A program made the translations under genes and the position numbers. This document shows positions 45,751 through 55,353 of a stretch of 64,000 nucleotides of DNA, in pieces. The DNA is taken from the NCBI GenBank assembly GCA_045125095.1, contig JBGVMW010000069.1, positions 1-64,000 on the forward strand, given 5' to 3'. The stretch is from JBGVMW01 sp045125095 (GTDB lineage: Bacteria > Bacillota > Clostridia > Lachnospirales > Lachnospiraceae). Within the stretch, counting starts at the first letter, position 1, and each line of letters opens with the position of its first letter. The notes below the pieces were generated by a model. It ran no database searches. It was not told the DNA's origin and saw only the letters and a list, made by a program, of their open reading frames with translations.

Positions 45751-46446
45751 GTGGAACTTACGGGAAGTTTAGCGGAAGAATTACTGGAAGAACTGGAAGT
45801 GGAAACAGTGTTTACCATTCCCATTGGAGATGGAATACCGATTTATGAATCGGTGGTGGTATCCTTCCTCATTACAGCGGTGGTATTTTTGCTTTCTATC
45901 ATCTTTGTAAGGAACCTTAAGGTGGAAAATCCTGGAAAAGGGCAGTTGCTGTTAGAAGTGGCAATATGCGGAATCTGGGGCTTTTTCGAAGATTTACTTG
46001 GTAAAGAAGGACGGAAATATATTCCTTATCTGATTTCAGTAGCAGTATTTATTGGGTTGGCCAATATTATAGGTATATTTGGCTTTAAGTCTCCAACAAA
46101 GGACATGAACGTGACAGTAGCATTATCGTTGATGAGTATTGTGTTAATTGAAGCGTCCAGTGTCGCTGCCAAGGGACCGAAAAAGTTTTTAAAAAGCTTT
46201 GCAGAACCGGTTCCGATTGTTGCACCAATTAATATTTTGGAGATATTTATACGTCCGCTGTCGTTATGTATGCGATTGTTCGGTAACGTATTAGGTGCGT
46301 TCGTAGTAATGGAATTGATAAAATTGCTGGTTCCGGCAATTGTACCAGTGCCATTTTGCTTGTACTTTGATTTGTTTGATGGTTTGATACAGGCGTATGT
46401 GTTTGTATTTCTGACAACATTATTTATCAGAGAAAGCATTGAATAA
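45751..46446 (+). CDS. atpB: ATP synthase Fo subunit a
   Basis: Membrane stator subunit forming the ion half-channels. The essential Arg lies in LCMRLFGNVLGAF on the penultimate helices, and the last helices (LFDGLIQAYVFVFLTTLFI) show the conserved Gln. It has 231 residues with about five to six helices. It starts at GTG 45751 with AAGGA 5 nt before; no ATG fits. First gene of the operon; no atpI is seen upstream. Confidence 0.93.
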   Translation: MELTGSLAEELLEELEVETVFTIPIGDGIPIYESVVVSFLITAVVFLLSIIFVRNLKVENPGKGQLLLEVAICGIWGFFEDLLGKEGRKYIPYLISVAVFIGLANIIGIFGFKSPTKDMNVTVALSLMSIVLIEASSVAAKGPKKFLKSFAEPVPIVAPINILEIFIRPLSLCMRLFGNVLGAFVVMELIKLLVPAIVPVPFCLYFDLFDGLIQAYVFVFLTTLFIRESIE

Positions 46447-46530
46447 CAGAGTTGTAACTTGTAAGTAGATACATATTGTAGGTATTTACCAGGATTAAAA
46501 ATTATATGGAAACGTAAAGGAGATAACATT

Positions 46531-46752
46531 ATGAGTTTAGTTGCATTAGGAGCAGGTATTGCAGTATTAACAGGTATTGGAGCAGGTATTGGTATTGGTA
46601 TGGCTACCTCAAAGGCGGTAGATGCCATTGCAAGACAGCCGGAAGCAGAGAGCAAGATTTCTAAGAACTTACTGTTAGGTTGTGCGTTAGCAGAAGCAAC
46701 TGCTATTTATGGTTTCGTTATTGCTGTATTAATTATCTTCTTCCTTGGATAG
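46531..46752 (+). CDS. atpE: ATP synthase Fo subunit c
   Basis: A 73-residue hairpin proteolipid of the rotor ring. Helix 1 has the GIGAGIGIG packing motif, the loop ARQPE binds gamma/epsilon, and helix 2 carries the ion-binding Glu55 in CALAEATAIYGF. At the sites that bind sodium in Ilyobacter-type rings, Gln32 is replaced by Ile22 and Ser66 by Ala56, so proton coupling is predicted. AAAGGAG precedes the ATG. Its 84-nt upstream gap is long for the operon, as often for atpE. Confidence 0.95.
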   Translation: MSLVALGAGIAVLTGIGAGIGIGMATSKAVDAIARQPEAESKISKNLLLGCALAEATAIYGFVIAVLIIFFLG

Positions 46753-46857
46753 TGTACAGTACACTAGGTTTAACAGGAACGGGTATCCTGGATACAACAT
46801 CCTAAGCAGAATGTTTTCCGGGTGTTGTACGGAAACGAAGAAAGGAAGGCGGACAAG

Positions 46858-47340
46858 GTGTTAAAATTAGATGTTATAAACATTGTCTGTATCATAATTA
46901 ACCTTCTCATTTTGTATTTGTTGATGAAGAAGTTTTTAATTGGTCCGGTAATGAATGTAATTGAGAAGCGTAATGCACTGATTGCATCCCAGTTTGCTGA
47001 GGCAGAAGCTGTAAAAACACAGGCAAATGAATTAAAGGATCAGTATGAAAGTGATTTGAAGCAGGTAAAAGAAAAAAGCATTGAAATTATGGATAATGCC
47101 AGAGCGGAAGCACAGTTAGAATATGACCGCATTGTAACAGATGCAGATGAACGTGCAAAATCGATTGTGAACAAAGCACATGCCGATATCGCTCTGGAGA
47201 AAGAAAAGACATTAAAAGAGATGGAATCTGAAATTGGCGGCTTAGTAGCTATGGCAGTGGATAAGGTTGCCGGTACAAAGAATTCCGCAGAAGCAGATAA
47301 GGATATGATTGATCAGTTCTTGTCAGAAATGAATCTGTAA
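46858..47340 (+). CDS. atpF: ATP synthase Fo subunit b
   Basis: Peripheral stalk subunit: one N-terminal membrane helix (about 5-24; VINIVCIIINLLILYLLMKK) and a long charged coiled coil to the C-terminus. With GTG 46858 as start it has 160 residues, the usual size; AAGGAAGG lies about 8 nt upstream. A longer reading from ATG 46822 would place charged residues before the helix and is rejected. Confidence 0.93.
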   Translation: MLKLDVINIVCIIINLLILYLLMKKFLIGPVMNVIEKRNALIASQFAEAEAVKTQANELKDQYESDLKQVKEKSIEIMDNARAEAQLEYDRIVTDADERAKSIVNKAHADIALEKEKTLKEMESEIGGLVAMAVDKVAGTKNSAEADKDMIDQFLSEMNL

Positions 47341-47384
47341 TGTACTTTTCCGTAGAATCCATAAGTGAATAGAGAGGTATGCCT

Positions 47385-47903
47385 ATGACACAGACAGGTA
47401 TAAATTATGGAAAAGTCTTGTTTGAATTAGGAGTATCTAATGACGTGGTTGCAGAACTTCAGAAAGTATTTTCGAGTTCTGAAGAATTGATGGATACATT
47501 AAAGAACCCTGTAGTTTCTGCTACAAGTAAGCGGCATATCGTTGATAAAATATTTGCTGGTGGCAGATATCCGGACATTGTGGTGAACTTTTTGAAAAAA
47601 GTAAGTGACAATGGGCATATGGATAAGATTTCAGAAATATTTGACGGTTATCTGGCATGTTATGAGGAAGCTAATAAGATTGTCAGTGCAAAATTATATT
47701 ATGTAACAGAGCCACAGGAGGCGCAGGTAGAAGGATTCAAGAACTATCTGTGTAAGCAATATCAGGCAAACGAGGCAAGACTTGAATTAATACAGGACGA
47801 AAGTCTAATGGGCGGATTTATTTTAAGCGTGAAAAATCATGAGATTGATAAGAGTCTGAAAGGCCGCTTGAAATCAATGCGTCAAAGATTGACCAGGAGG
47901 TGA
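47385..47903 (+). CDS. atpH: ATP synthase F1 subunit delta
   Basis: Links the peripheral stalk to the top of F1. A 172-residue helical protein with the N-terminal GKVLFELGVSNDVVAELQ and the C-terminal MGGFILSVKNHEIDKSLKGR that match the delta/OSCP family. ATG 47385 gives 7 nt to AGAGAGG, while ATG 47379 would be 1 nt away. The stop overlaps the AGGAGGTGAG ribosome binding site of atpA. Confidence 0.92.
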   Translation: MTQTGINYGKVLFELGVSNDVVAELQKVFSSSEELMDTLKNPVVSATSKRHIVDKIFAGGRYPDIVVNFLKKVSDNGHMDKISEIFDGYLACYEEANKIVSAKLYYVTEPQEAQVEGFKNYLCKQYQANEARLELIQDESLMGGFILSVKNHEIDKSLKGRLKSMRQRLTRR

Positions 47904-47908
47904 GTTGT

Positions 47909-49417
47909 TTGAGTTCTATCAGCTCAGAAGAAATCATTTCAGTTTTAAAAAGTGAAATAGAAAATTATGATACAATGTCAAAGAATCAGGAAGTGGGTAC
48001 AGTTATCTGGGTAGGTGACGGTATTGCTACTGTATACGGCATTGACCATGCAATGTATGGTGAGATTGTAATCTTTGATACAGGCGTTAAAGGTATGGTT
48101 CAGGATATCAGACGAGGTGAAATCGGATGTATTTTACTTGGTAAAGACAACGGTATCAAAGAAGGTACAAAGGTAACTCGTACGAAGAAGAAAGCAGGAA
48201 TCCCTGTTGGTGATGCATTTGTTGGAAGAATCGTGGATGCATTAGGTGCTCCGATTGATGGATTGGGAGAGATTGCAAGCACAGATTATCGCCCAATTGA
48301 AAATGATGCACCGGGTATTGTAGATAGAAAATCGGTAAATCAGCCAATGGAAACCGGTATTCTGGCCATTGATTCTATGTTCCCAATCGGACGTGGACAG
48401 CGTGAGTTGATTATCGGTGACAGACAGACCGGTAAGACATCAATTGCAACAGATACGATTATCAACCAGAAAGGAAAAGATGTTATCTGTATTTATGTAG
48501 CAATTGGACAGAAGGCATCTACTGTTGCAAAAATTGTAAATACATTAAGAAAGCATGAGGCAATGGATTATACAATTGTGTTGTCAGCAACAGCAAGTGA
48601 TCCGGCTTCGTTACAGTATATTGCTCCGTATTCCGGTACTGCATTGGCAGAGTACTTTATGTACAATGGAAAAGATGTTCTGATTGTATATGATGACTTG
48701 TCAAAGCATGCGGTAGCATACCGTGCATTATCTCTGTTGTTAGAGCGTTCACCGGGACGTGAAGCATATCCGGGTGATGTATTTTATCTGCATTCCAGAT
48801 TATTAGAGCGTTCTGCGAAGTTAAATGATGAATTGGGTGGCGGTTCTATCACCGCATTGCCGATTATTGAGACACAGGCTGGTGATGTATCTGCGTATAT
48901 CCCAACCAATGTTATCTCCATTACCGATGGACAGATTTTCCTGGAAAGTGACCTGTTCTTCAGTGGTCAGAGACCAGCGGTAAATGTTGGTTTATCCGTA
49001 TCTCGTGTTGGCGGTGCGGCACAAACGAAGGCGATGAAAAAAGCTGCAGGAAGTGTGCGTATTGACCTTGCACAGTACCGTGAAATGGAAGTATTTACCC
49101 AGTTCAGCTCTGATTTAGATGAAGGTACAAAAGCACAGTTGGCATATGGTAAAGGCTTAATGGAATTGTTGAAACAGCCGCTTTGCCGTCCATTGCAGCT
49201 TCATGAACAGGTAATTACATTAGTGGCAGCAAATCACAAATTATTTGTGAGTATTGATGTAAAGCACTTAAAGAAATGCCAGATGGAAATGCTTCATTTC
49301 TTTGATACGGCACATCCTGAGATTGGACGTGAGATTGAGGAAACCAAAGCATTGACAGAAGAATTGACCAGCAAAATTATTGAGACAGCAAAAGAGTATT
49401 TAGATAGAATATCCTAA
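47909..49417 (+). CDS. atpA: ATP synthase F1 subunit alpha
   Basis: Non-catalytic nucleotide-binding subunit of F1. Walker A GDRQTGKTS (about residue 170), PYSGTALAEYFM and VGLSVSRVGGAAQ are present. The start is taken as TTG 47909, 8 nt after AGGAGG, giving the normal N-terminus SSISSEEIISVLKSEIENYD; a GTG at 47900 lies inside the ribosome binding site. The 502-residue length is standard. Confidence 0.96.
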   Translation: MSSISSEEIISVLKSEIENYDTMSKNQEVGTVIWVGDGIATVYGIDHAMYGEIVIFDTGVKGMVQDIRRGEIGCILLGKDNGIKEGTKVTRTKKKAGIPVGDAFVGRIVDALGAPIDGLGEIASTDYRPIENDAPGIVDRKSVNQPMETGILAIDSMFPIGRGQRELIIGDRQTGKTSIATDTIINQKGKDVICIYVAIGQKASTVAKIVNTLRKHEAMDYTIVLSATASDPASLQYIAPYSGTALAEYFMYNGKDVLIVYDDLSKHAVAYRALSLLLERSPGREAYPGDVFYLHSRLLERSAKLNDELGGGSITALPIIETQAGDVSAYIPTNVISITDGQIFLESDLFFSGQRPAVNVGLSVSRVGGAAQTKAMKKAAGSVRIDLAQYREMEVFTQFSSDLDEGTKAQLAYGKGLMELLKQPLCRPLQLHEQVITLVAANHKLFVSIDVKHLKKCQMEMLHFFDTAHPEIGREIEETKALTEELTSKIIETAKEYLDRIS

Positions 49418-49439
49418 TTGTTGACTGAAAGGAGATACT

Positions 49440-50336
49440 ATGGCAAATGCGAAGGAAATTCAGGGCAGAATAAAAAGCATTCAGGACACCATGAAGATTA
49501 CGAATGCTATGTATATGATTTCTTCTTCCAAGCTGAAAAGGGCAAAGAAAAGTCTTGAGGACACAGAGCCATACTTTTATACCCTTCAATCAACACTGTC
49601 GCGTATTCTTCGCCATATTCCGGATGTGGAGCATAAGTTTTTTGATGAACGTGAGAATGTTCCGGAGGATGAGAAGAAGCGAGGCTATATTGTGGTAACA
49701 GCAGATAAGGGTATGGCTGGTGCGTACAATCATAATGTTATCAAGATGGCTGAGGAGCAATTAGGAAAAGGAAAAAACAACATGCTCTTTGTGTTGGGAC
49801 AGATAGGATATCATTATTTTGAAAAGAAAAATGTACAGATTGATATGAAATTTCAGTACACCATTCAGAATCCAACTCAGAACCGCGCCAGAAATATTGC
49901 TGAATTTATTCTGGATTTATATGAAACAAAACAATTAGATGAAGTGTATATCATTTTTACAAAAATGGTAAGCTCGGTCGCTGCTGAGACAGAAATGTCA
50001 CAATTGCTTCCGCTAAAAAAATCGGATTACCATGCAGGGGAGATACCGATTGATGTACCATTAGAGGAAATCGCATTTGTTCCTTCGCCGGAAGCAGTCT
50101 GCGATATGGTAGTACCAAACATTATATCTGGTTATGTATATGGTGCGTTGGTGGAAGCGTATGCCAGTGAGCAGAATGCACGTATGATGGCAATGGAATC
50201 GGCTACAAAGAGTGCAAATGATATGCTGCGGGAATTAGGAATCATATATAACCGCGTACGTCAGGCAGCCATTACTCAGGAAATTACTGAGGTGATTGGT
50301 GGTGCTAAGGCGCAGAAAAAGAAAGTGAAGCATTAA
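49440..50336 (+). CDS. atpG: ATP synthase F1 subunit gamma
   Basis: Central rotor shaft. The N-terminal helix (KEIQGRIKSIQDTMKITNAM) and C-terminal helix (ATKSANDMLRELGIIYNRVR, then QAAITQEITEVIGGA) form the coiled coil in the alpha-beta hexamer; a Rossmann-like domain lies between. The 298-residue length is normal. AAAGGAG precedes the ATG. Confidence 0.95.
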   Translation: MANAKEIQGRIKSIQDTMKITNAMYMISSSKLKRAKKSLEDTEPYFYTLQSTLSRILRHIPDVEHKFFDERENVPEDEKKRGYIVVTADKGMAGAYNHNVIKMAEEQLGKGKNNMLFVLGQIGYHYFEKKNVQIDMKFQYTIQNPTQNRARNIAEFILDLYETKQLDEVYIIFTKMVSSVAAETEMSQLLPLKKSDYHAGEIPIDVPLEEIAFVPSPEAVCDMVVPNIISGYVYGALVEAYASEQNARMMAMESATKSANDMLRELGIIYNRVRQAAITQEITEVIGGAKAQKKKVKH

Positions 50337-50348
50337 GAGAGGTACGCT

Positions 50349-51740
50349 ATGGTAAAAGGTAAAATTATTCAGGTTTCAGGACCTGTTGTTGACGTAGAAT
50401 TTGAAGACAATAATATTCCGTACATTAAAGATGCTCTTTATGTAGATAACAATGGTAAGAAATGTGTAATGGAAGTGGCACAACACTTAGGAAATAATGT
50501 GGTTCGCTGTATCATGTTATCAGCCAGCGAAGGACTACATAGAGACATGGAAGTAGTAGCAACCGGAGCAGGAATTAAAGTTCCTGTAGGTGAGAAGACG
50601 TTAGGTCGTTTGTTTAATGTATTAGGAGACACCATTGATGGTGGGGAATCATTAGAAAATGAAGAACATTGGGTAATTCACAGAGATGCTCCATCTTTTG
50701 AGGATCAAAGCCCGGTAGTAGAGATTTTAGAGACCGGTATCAAAGTCATTGATTTGTTGGCACCATATGCAAAAGGTGGAAAGATTGGTCTGTTTGGTGG
50801 TGCCGGCGTTGGTAAGACGGTATTGATACAGGAATTAATCCGCAATATTGCAACAGAACATGGTGGGTATTCTATTTTTACCGGTGTTGGAGAGCGTTCC
50901 CGTGAAGGTAACGACTTATGGTCGGAAATGAAGGAATCTGGTGTATTAGATAAGACTGCATTAGTGTTTGGACAGATGAACGAGCCGCCAGGATCCCGTA
51001 TGCGTGTGGCAGAAACAGGACTTACTATGGCAGAATATTTCCGTGATGAACAGCACCAGAATGTGCTTTTATTCATTGATAATATCTTCCGTTTTGTACA
51101 GGCTGGTTCAGAAGTGTCGGCATTGCTTGGACGTATGCCATCAGCCGTTGGTTATCAGCCAACACTAGCTACAGAAGTTGGTGAGTTACAGGAGAGAATT
51201 GCTTCGACAAAGAATGGTTCTGTAACATCCGTACAGGCTGTCTATGTACCGGCAGATGACTTGACTGACCCGGCTCCGGCTACAACTTTCGCGCATCTGG
51301 ATGCTACAACGGTATTATCCAGAAAGATTGTAGAACAGGGTATTTATCCTGCGGTAGATCCGTTGGAGTCTACTTCACGTATCTTGGAGGCAGATGTAGT
51401 TGGCGAAGAACATTATGAAACAGCAAGACGCGTGCAGGAAATCTTGCAGAAATATAAAGAATTGCAGGATATTATTGCAATTTTAGGTATGGAAGAATTG
51501 TCTGATGAGGATAAGCTGACTGTATACAGAGCAAGAAAGGTACAGAAATTCTTATCACAGCCATTCCATGTGGCAGAGAATTTTACAGGTGTACCTGGTA
51601 AATATGTGCCATTACAGGAAACCATTAAGGGATTTAAGGCAATCATTGATGGTGAGATGGATGAGTATCCGGAGTGGGCATTCTTTAATGTAGGCACCAT
51701 TGAGGATGTAAAGGCAAAAGCTGAGGCTGGAGAAGCGTAG
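50349..51740 (+). CDS. atpD: ATP synthase F1 subunit beta
   Basis: Catalytic subunit. Walker A GGAGVGKTV (about residue 153), the catalytic Glu in GVGERSREGNDL, Walker B NVLLFIDNIFRF and the DELSEED-equivalent LGMEELSDEDK are all visible. At 463 residues it is full length. It starts 12 nt after atpG with AGAGAGG. Confidence 0.97.
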   Translation: MVKGKIIQVSGPVVDVEFEDNNIPYIKDALYVDNNGKKCVMEVAQHLGNNVVRCIMLSASEGLHRDMEVVATGAGIKVPVGEKTLGRLFNVLGDTIDGGESLENEEHWVIHRDAPSFEDQSPVVEILETGIKVIDLLAPYAKGGKIGLFGGAGVGKTVLIQELIRNIATEHGGYSIFTGVGERSREGNDLWSEMKESGVLDKTALVFGQMNEPPGSRMRVAETGLTMAEYFRDEQHQNVLLFIDNIFRFVQAGSEVSALLGRMPSAVGYQPTLATEVGELQERIASTKNGSVTSVQAVYVPADDLTDPAPATTFAHLDATTVLSRKIVEQGIYPAVDPLESTSRILEADVVGEEHYETARRVQEILQKYKELQDIIAILGMEELSDEDKLTVYRARKVQKFLSQPFHVAENFTGVPGKYVPLQETIKGFKAIIDGEMDEYPEWAFFNVGTIEDVKAKAEAGEA

Positions 51741-51751
51741 GAGGTTTGCTT

Positions 51752-52159
51752 ATGAATACATTTAGTTTAAGAGTATTAGCAGCCAATAAAACCTTCTTTG
51801 AAGGATCTTGTACAAAGCTGATTTTTACAACGCATGATGGTGAATGTGAAATTATGGCACACCACGAGAACATGATGATTACGGTATCTGTAGGTGCAAT
51901 GCGATTTGAAGATGCAGAGGGTAATGTGCATAAGGCAATTACAGGTGAAGGATTTGTTCAGGTGGTAAATAACCGTGTGCTTTTATTAGCAGATACGGTG
52001 GAACGCCCGGAGGAGATTGATATACGCCGTGCGCAGGAAGCAAAGGAGCGTGCAGAGGAGCAGATGCGACAGAAGCAAAGTATTGTGGAGTACCATCATT
52101 CCCAGGCTTCTCTTGCAAGGGCGATGGCAAGATTGAAACAGGCAAATAAAAATATATAA
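51752..52159 (+). CDS. atpC: ATP synthase F1 subunit epsilon
   Basis: A 135-residue regulatory subunit at the foot of the rotor: N-terminal beta sandwich (FSLRVLAANKTFFEG, then GDGECEIMAHHENMM-like region) and a C-terminal helical hairpin rich in Glu, Gln and Arg that can inhibit hydrolysis. ATG 51752 lies 7 nt after AGGAGG. Last gene of the operon, ended by a strong terminator. Confidence 0.93.
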   Translation: MNTFSLRVLAANKTFFEGSCTKLIFTTHDGECEIMAHHENMMITVSVGAMRFEDAEGNVHKAITGEGFVQVVNNRVLLLADTVERPEEIDIRRAQEAKERAEEQMRQKQSIVEYHHSQASLARAMARLKQANKNI

Positions 52160-52161
52160 AT

Positions 52162-52197
52162 AAAAAAAGAAGCAGGCAGGTTCTGCTTCTTTTTTTA
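52162..52197. terminator. Terminator of the atp operon
   Basis: AGAAGCAG-GCAGGT-CTGCTTCT-type stem (52169-52190) flanked by A7 and T7 runs, so it can act in both directions. Confidence 0.92.
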
Positions 52198-52199
52198 TT

Positions 52200-52254
52200 T
52201 ACTAGGAAATTACAACAGTCCGTTGCATGACGTAATGTATGAAATTTCCTAGTA
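52200..52254. repeat. 12-bp inverted repeat upstream of trkA
   Basis: TACTAGGAAATT (52200-52211) and AATTTCCTAGTA (52243-52254) are exact complements enclosing 31 nt. The enclosed ACAACAGTC...TGCATG segment recurs at 55354-55392 without the left arm. It may be the end structure of a small mobile element or a regulatory stem. Confidence 0.6.
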
Positions 52255-52269
52255 TATAAAAACTGATGC
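52242..52269 (+). repeat. TATATAAAAA-TGATGC dispersed motif, copy A
   Basis: AAATTTCCTAGTATATAAAA then ACTGATGC. Two more copies lie at 55409-55436 and 55582-55608. Located in the 247-bp gap before trkA. Confidence 0.65.
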
Positions 52270-52406
52270 GCACGAATTGGAAAGGAAGATGCACTGCGTG
52301 CCAGATATTCCTTGTTTCACAATCAGACTTGAAAGAACAAAGTAGTTGAAACTTGTCATGATTTGAAGTAGTATAGTATGAGATTGACAAAATAAGGGAG
52401 AACATT

Positions 52407-53795
52407 ATGAAAAATCCATTTTCGAAAAAAATTACCGGCTTAAAAATCATTATTGTAGGCTGTGGAAAAGTAGGAGCAACACTTGTTGAACGATTAAGTA
52501 AAGAAGACCATGATATTACAATTATAGATACAAATGCAGACGTTGTACAAAAAATAACAAGTGTATACGATGTAATGGGCATTGTAGGAAATGGTTCCAG
52601 TTACAGTATACAGATGGAAGCAGGAATTGAACAGGCAGATTTGATAATTGCTGTGACAGAATCTGATGAGTTAAATTTGTTATGTTGTACAATTGCCAAA
52701 AAAGTAGGTGATTGTGCCTCTATTGCCAGAGTGCGTAATCCGGACTACAGCGAAGAATTAAGTTACATCAGAGAGCAGCTTGGAATCTCCCTGATTATCA
52801 ATCCGGAATTAGAGGCTGCTACAGAAATAGCAAGATTATTGCGTTTGCCAACGGCACTCGAAATCAATTCATTTGCGAAAGGCCATGTGGAACTTGTAAA
52901 ATTCAGAATCACAAAAGGAAGTCCTCTTGACCAACGAAAAATTGCAAATATCAATAAAGATTTTCAAAGTGATTTGTTGATATGTGGAGTAGAACGAGAT
53001 GGGAATCTGGTGATTCCGGACGGTTCATTTGTACTGAAAGAACTGGATTTGGTGTCTTTTCTTGCTACGCCAATTAATACGCAGATTTTTTTCAAAAAGA
53101 TAGGAATGAATACGCATCAGGTTCGAAATTGTATGATTATTGGTGGCGGAAAGACTTCTTATTATCTTGCAAAGCAATTGATTGATATGAATATTGAAAT
53201 TAAACTCATTGAGATGAATCGGAAGCGGTGTGAGGAACTGAGCATTCTACTGCCAAAGGCTCTTATTATACAAGGTGATGGTTCTGACCGGAATTTGCTG
53301 GATGAAGAGGAAATAGAGGATATGGAATCTTTCGTGGCATTGACTGGTATTGATGAAGAAAATATTCTTCTTGCCTTATATGCCAGAAAAATGAATGATA
53401 CGAAGGTAATTACCAAAATTAACCGAAGTACATTTAATGATGTGATTGATGGATTGGATTTAGGAAGTGTCATTTATCCGCGATATATAACCTCTGAAAT
53501 TATTATTGCTTATGTAAGAGCGATGCAGAATTCCATTGGAAGCAACATTGAGACGCTGTATCATATTTTTGATAACCGAGCAGAAGCAATTGAGTTTCGA
53601 GTAGGAAAGGAATCACCGGTAATTGGCAGGAAGATTTGTGATTTGACATTGAAGGATGAACTTCTGATTGCATGCATGAGCCGGAAGGGAAAAATTATTA
53701 TTCCTAGAGGTAATGATGTTATTCGGGCTGGTGATAAAGTTGTCGTAGTGACAAAACATACTGGTTTCTATGACGTGAAGGATATCCTTAGATAA
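52407..53795 (+). CDS. trkA: Trk potassium uptake regulatory subunit TrkA
   Basis: Cytosolic NAD(H)-binding gating ring of the Trk/Ktr potassium transporter. It has two RCK halves. The first Rossmann motif is KIIIVGCGKVGATLVERLS (about residue 13) and the second CMIIGGGKTSYYLAKQL (about 237), each followed by a TrkA_C domain (FRITKGSPLDQRKIANI and FRVGKESPVIGRKICDL). The 462-residue length is typical of the two-domain form. GGGAGA precedes the ATG. The channel subunit follows 39 nt after the stop. Confidence 0.94.
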   Translation: MKNPFSKKITGLKIIIVGCGKVGATLVERLSKEDHDITIIDTNADVVQKITSVYDVMGIVGNGSSYSIQMEAGIEQADLIIAVTESDELNLLCCTIAKKVGDCASIARVRNPDYSEELSYIREQLGISLIINPELEAATEIARLLRLPTALEINSFAKGHVELVKFRITKGSPLDQRKIANINKDFQSDLLICGVERDGNLVIPDGSFVLKELDLVSFLATPINTQIFFKKIGMNTHQVRNCMIIGGGKTSYYLAKQLIDMNIEIKLIEMNRKRCEELSILLPKALIIQGDGSDRNLLDEEEIEDMESFVALTGIDEENILLALYARKMNDTKVITKINRSTFNDVIDGLDLGSVIYPRYITSEIIIAYVRAMQNSIGSNIETLYHIFDNRAEAIEFRVGKESPVIGRKICDLTLKDELLIACMSRKGKIIIPRGNDVIRAGDKVVVVTKHTGFYDVKDILR

Positions 53796-53834
53796 ATAAT
53801 TAGAATTACAGATGATAGGAGTCGCAGAAATATT

Positions 53835-55301
53835 ATGAACTACTCATTAATTATCTATATTATAGGCTGGATTTTAAACATAGAGGCAGCGTTCATGGTG
53901 ATGCCATGTGCAGTTGGACTGATTTATGGGGAAAGTGAAGGTTTTGCATTTTTTCTTGTAATGCTTGCCTGTGCTGCCTGTGGAACGCTGCTTGTAATCC
54001 ATAAGCCGAAGAAAACCAATTTTTATTTAAAAGAAGGTTTTGTGACAGTTGCATTGAGCTGGATAATTTTGTCAGTGATTGGAGCACTTCCTTTTGTGAT
54101 AAGTGGAGATATTCCGCGCTATATGGATGCTCTTTTTGAAACGGTTTCCGGCTTTACGACCACAGGTGGAAGTATCCTTTCTGACATTGAGGGATTGTCA
54201 AAATGTAGCTTGTTTTGGCGAAGTTTTACCAACTGGATAGGCGGTATGGGGGTGTTGGTTTTTTTACTTATTATTATGCCACTTACCGGTGGGTCTTATA
54301 TGACGCTGATGAAGGCAGAAAGCCCGGGACCTTCCGCAGAAAAGCTGGTGCCGAAGGTTAGATATACGGCAGGGATACTGTATGGTATTTACATAGGAAT
54401 GACCATTGTTGTAATTCTATTTTTATTGTTTGGCGGAATGGATCTGTTCGAAGCAATTACCACGTCCTTTGGTGTAGCCGGTACAGGAGGATTTGCAATC
54501 TGGAATGATAGTCTGATGAGTGCGTCCCCGTATATCCAATGGGTGGTAACCATATTTATTATTTTGTTTGGTGTCAATTTTGGAGTGTATTATCTGTTAT
54601 TGATGGGAAAATTAAAAAGTGCTTTTAAACATGAGGAAATGAGGGTGTATTTTGGGATAATAGTTATTTCTGTTATACTTATTTTAATTAGTGTATACCC
54701 GAGGTTTGAGTCAGTTGGTGAGGCTCTTAGGCATGTTTGTTTTCAGGTTGGTTCCATTATCACAACCACTGGTTTTGTTAGTGTAGATTATGATTTATGG
54801 CCCCAGAGTGCGAAAACGATACTGACCTTGCTTATGTTTGTTGGTGCCTGTGCAGGTAGTACCGGTGGTGGTATTAAGGTACAAAGAATGATCATTTTGG
54901 TAAAAACATTTTCAAAAGAGGTATTTACCTATTTGCATCCTAGAAGTATAAAAAAAATCAAGTCAGATGGAAAAATGTTGGAGCATGAAGTGATTCGAGC
55001 GACGAATGTATACATGATAGCTTATATTCTTGTGTTTTCGGCATCGGTTCTCTTGGTTTCTTTTGAAAATAAGGATATGATTACTAGTTTTACAGCAGTA
55101 GCAACTTCACTTAATAATGTGGGACCGGGATTTGAACTGGTAGGACCTACCTGTAATTTTAGTGTCTTATCTGATTTTTCTAAATGCATCCTGATGTTTG
55201 ATATGCTTGCGGGAAGATTGGAGTTATTTCCATTGTTGTTACTATTCTGTCCTTCTGTATGGAAAAGAGAGAAGCGTAGAAAAAAAGATAATAAGGGATA
55301 G
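53835..55301 (+). CDS. trkH: Trk potassium uptake channel subunit TrkH
   Basis: Polytopic K+ translocating subunit of 488 residues. The four pore loops of the family are visible: GFTTTGGSIL, FGVAGTGGFAIW, SIITTTGFVSVD and ATSLNNVGPGFE, between pairs of helices. The C-terminus ends in a basic cytoplasmic tail (KREKRRKKDNKG). TAGGAGTCGCAG precedes the ATG, and the gene is clearly co-transcribed with trkA. Confidence 0.95.
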   Translation: MNYSLIIYIIGWILNIEAAFMVMPCAVGLIYGESEGFAFFLVMLACAACGTLLVIHKPKKTNFYLKEGFVTVALSWIILSVIGALPFVISGDIPRYMDALFETVSGFTTTGGSILSDIEGLSKCSLFWRSFTNWIGGMGVLVFLLIIMPLTGGSYMTLMKAESPGPSAEKLVPKVRYTAGILYGIYIGMTIVVILFLLFGGMDLFEAITTSFGVAGTGGFAIWNDSLMSASPYIQWVVTIFIILFGVNFGVYYLLLMGKLKSAFKHEEMRVYFGIIVISVILILISVYPRFESVGEALRHVCFQVGSIITTTGFVSVDYDLWPQSAKTILTLLMFVGACAGSTGGGIKVQRMIILVKTFSKEVFTYLHPRSIKKIKSDGKMLEHEVIRATNVYMIAYILVFSASVLLVSFENKDMITSFTAVATSLNNVGPGFELVGPTCNFSVLSDFSKCILMFDMLAGRLELFPLLLLFCPSVWKREKRRKKDNKG

Positions 55302-55312
55302 AACCATGGAGG

Positions 55313-55341
55313 AAGCATCGGCAAATGCCGGTGCTTTTTTT
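55313..55341 (+). terminator. Terminator of trkAH
   Basis: GCATCGGC-AAAT-GCCGGTGC followed by seven T. Confidence 0.93.
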
Positions 55342-55353
55342 GTGCCGAAAATC

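Noticed and set aside
46026..46655. 209-codon open frame antisense to atpB and atpE
   Set aside because: Lies fully opposite two conserved genes, with no ribosome binding site; a shadow of codon bias.
52291..52347. Short ORF starting MHCVPDIPCF in the trkA upstream region
   Set aside because: AGGAAG abuts the ATG with no spacing, and the frame crosses a region of repeats.
52160..52406. c-di-AMP (ydaO-type) riboswitch ahead of trkA
   Set aside because: Conserved ydaO core sequences are not visible; only repeats and an inverted repeat are present.
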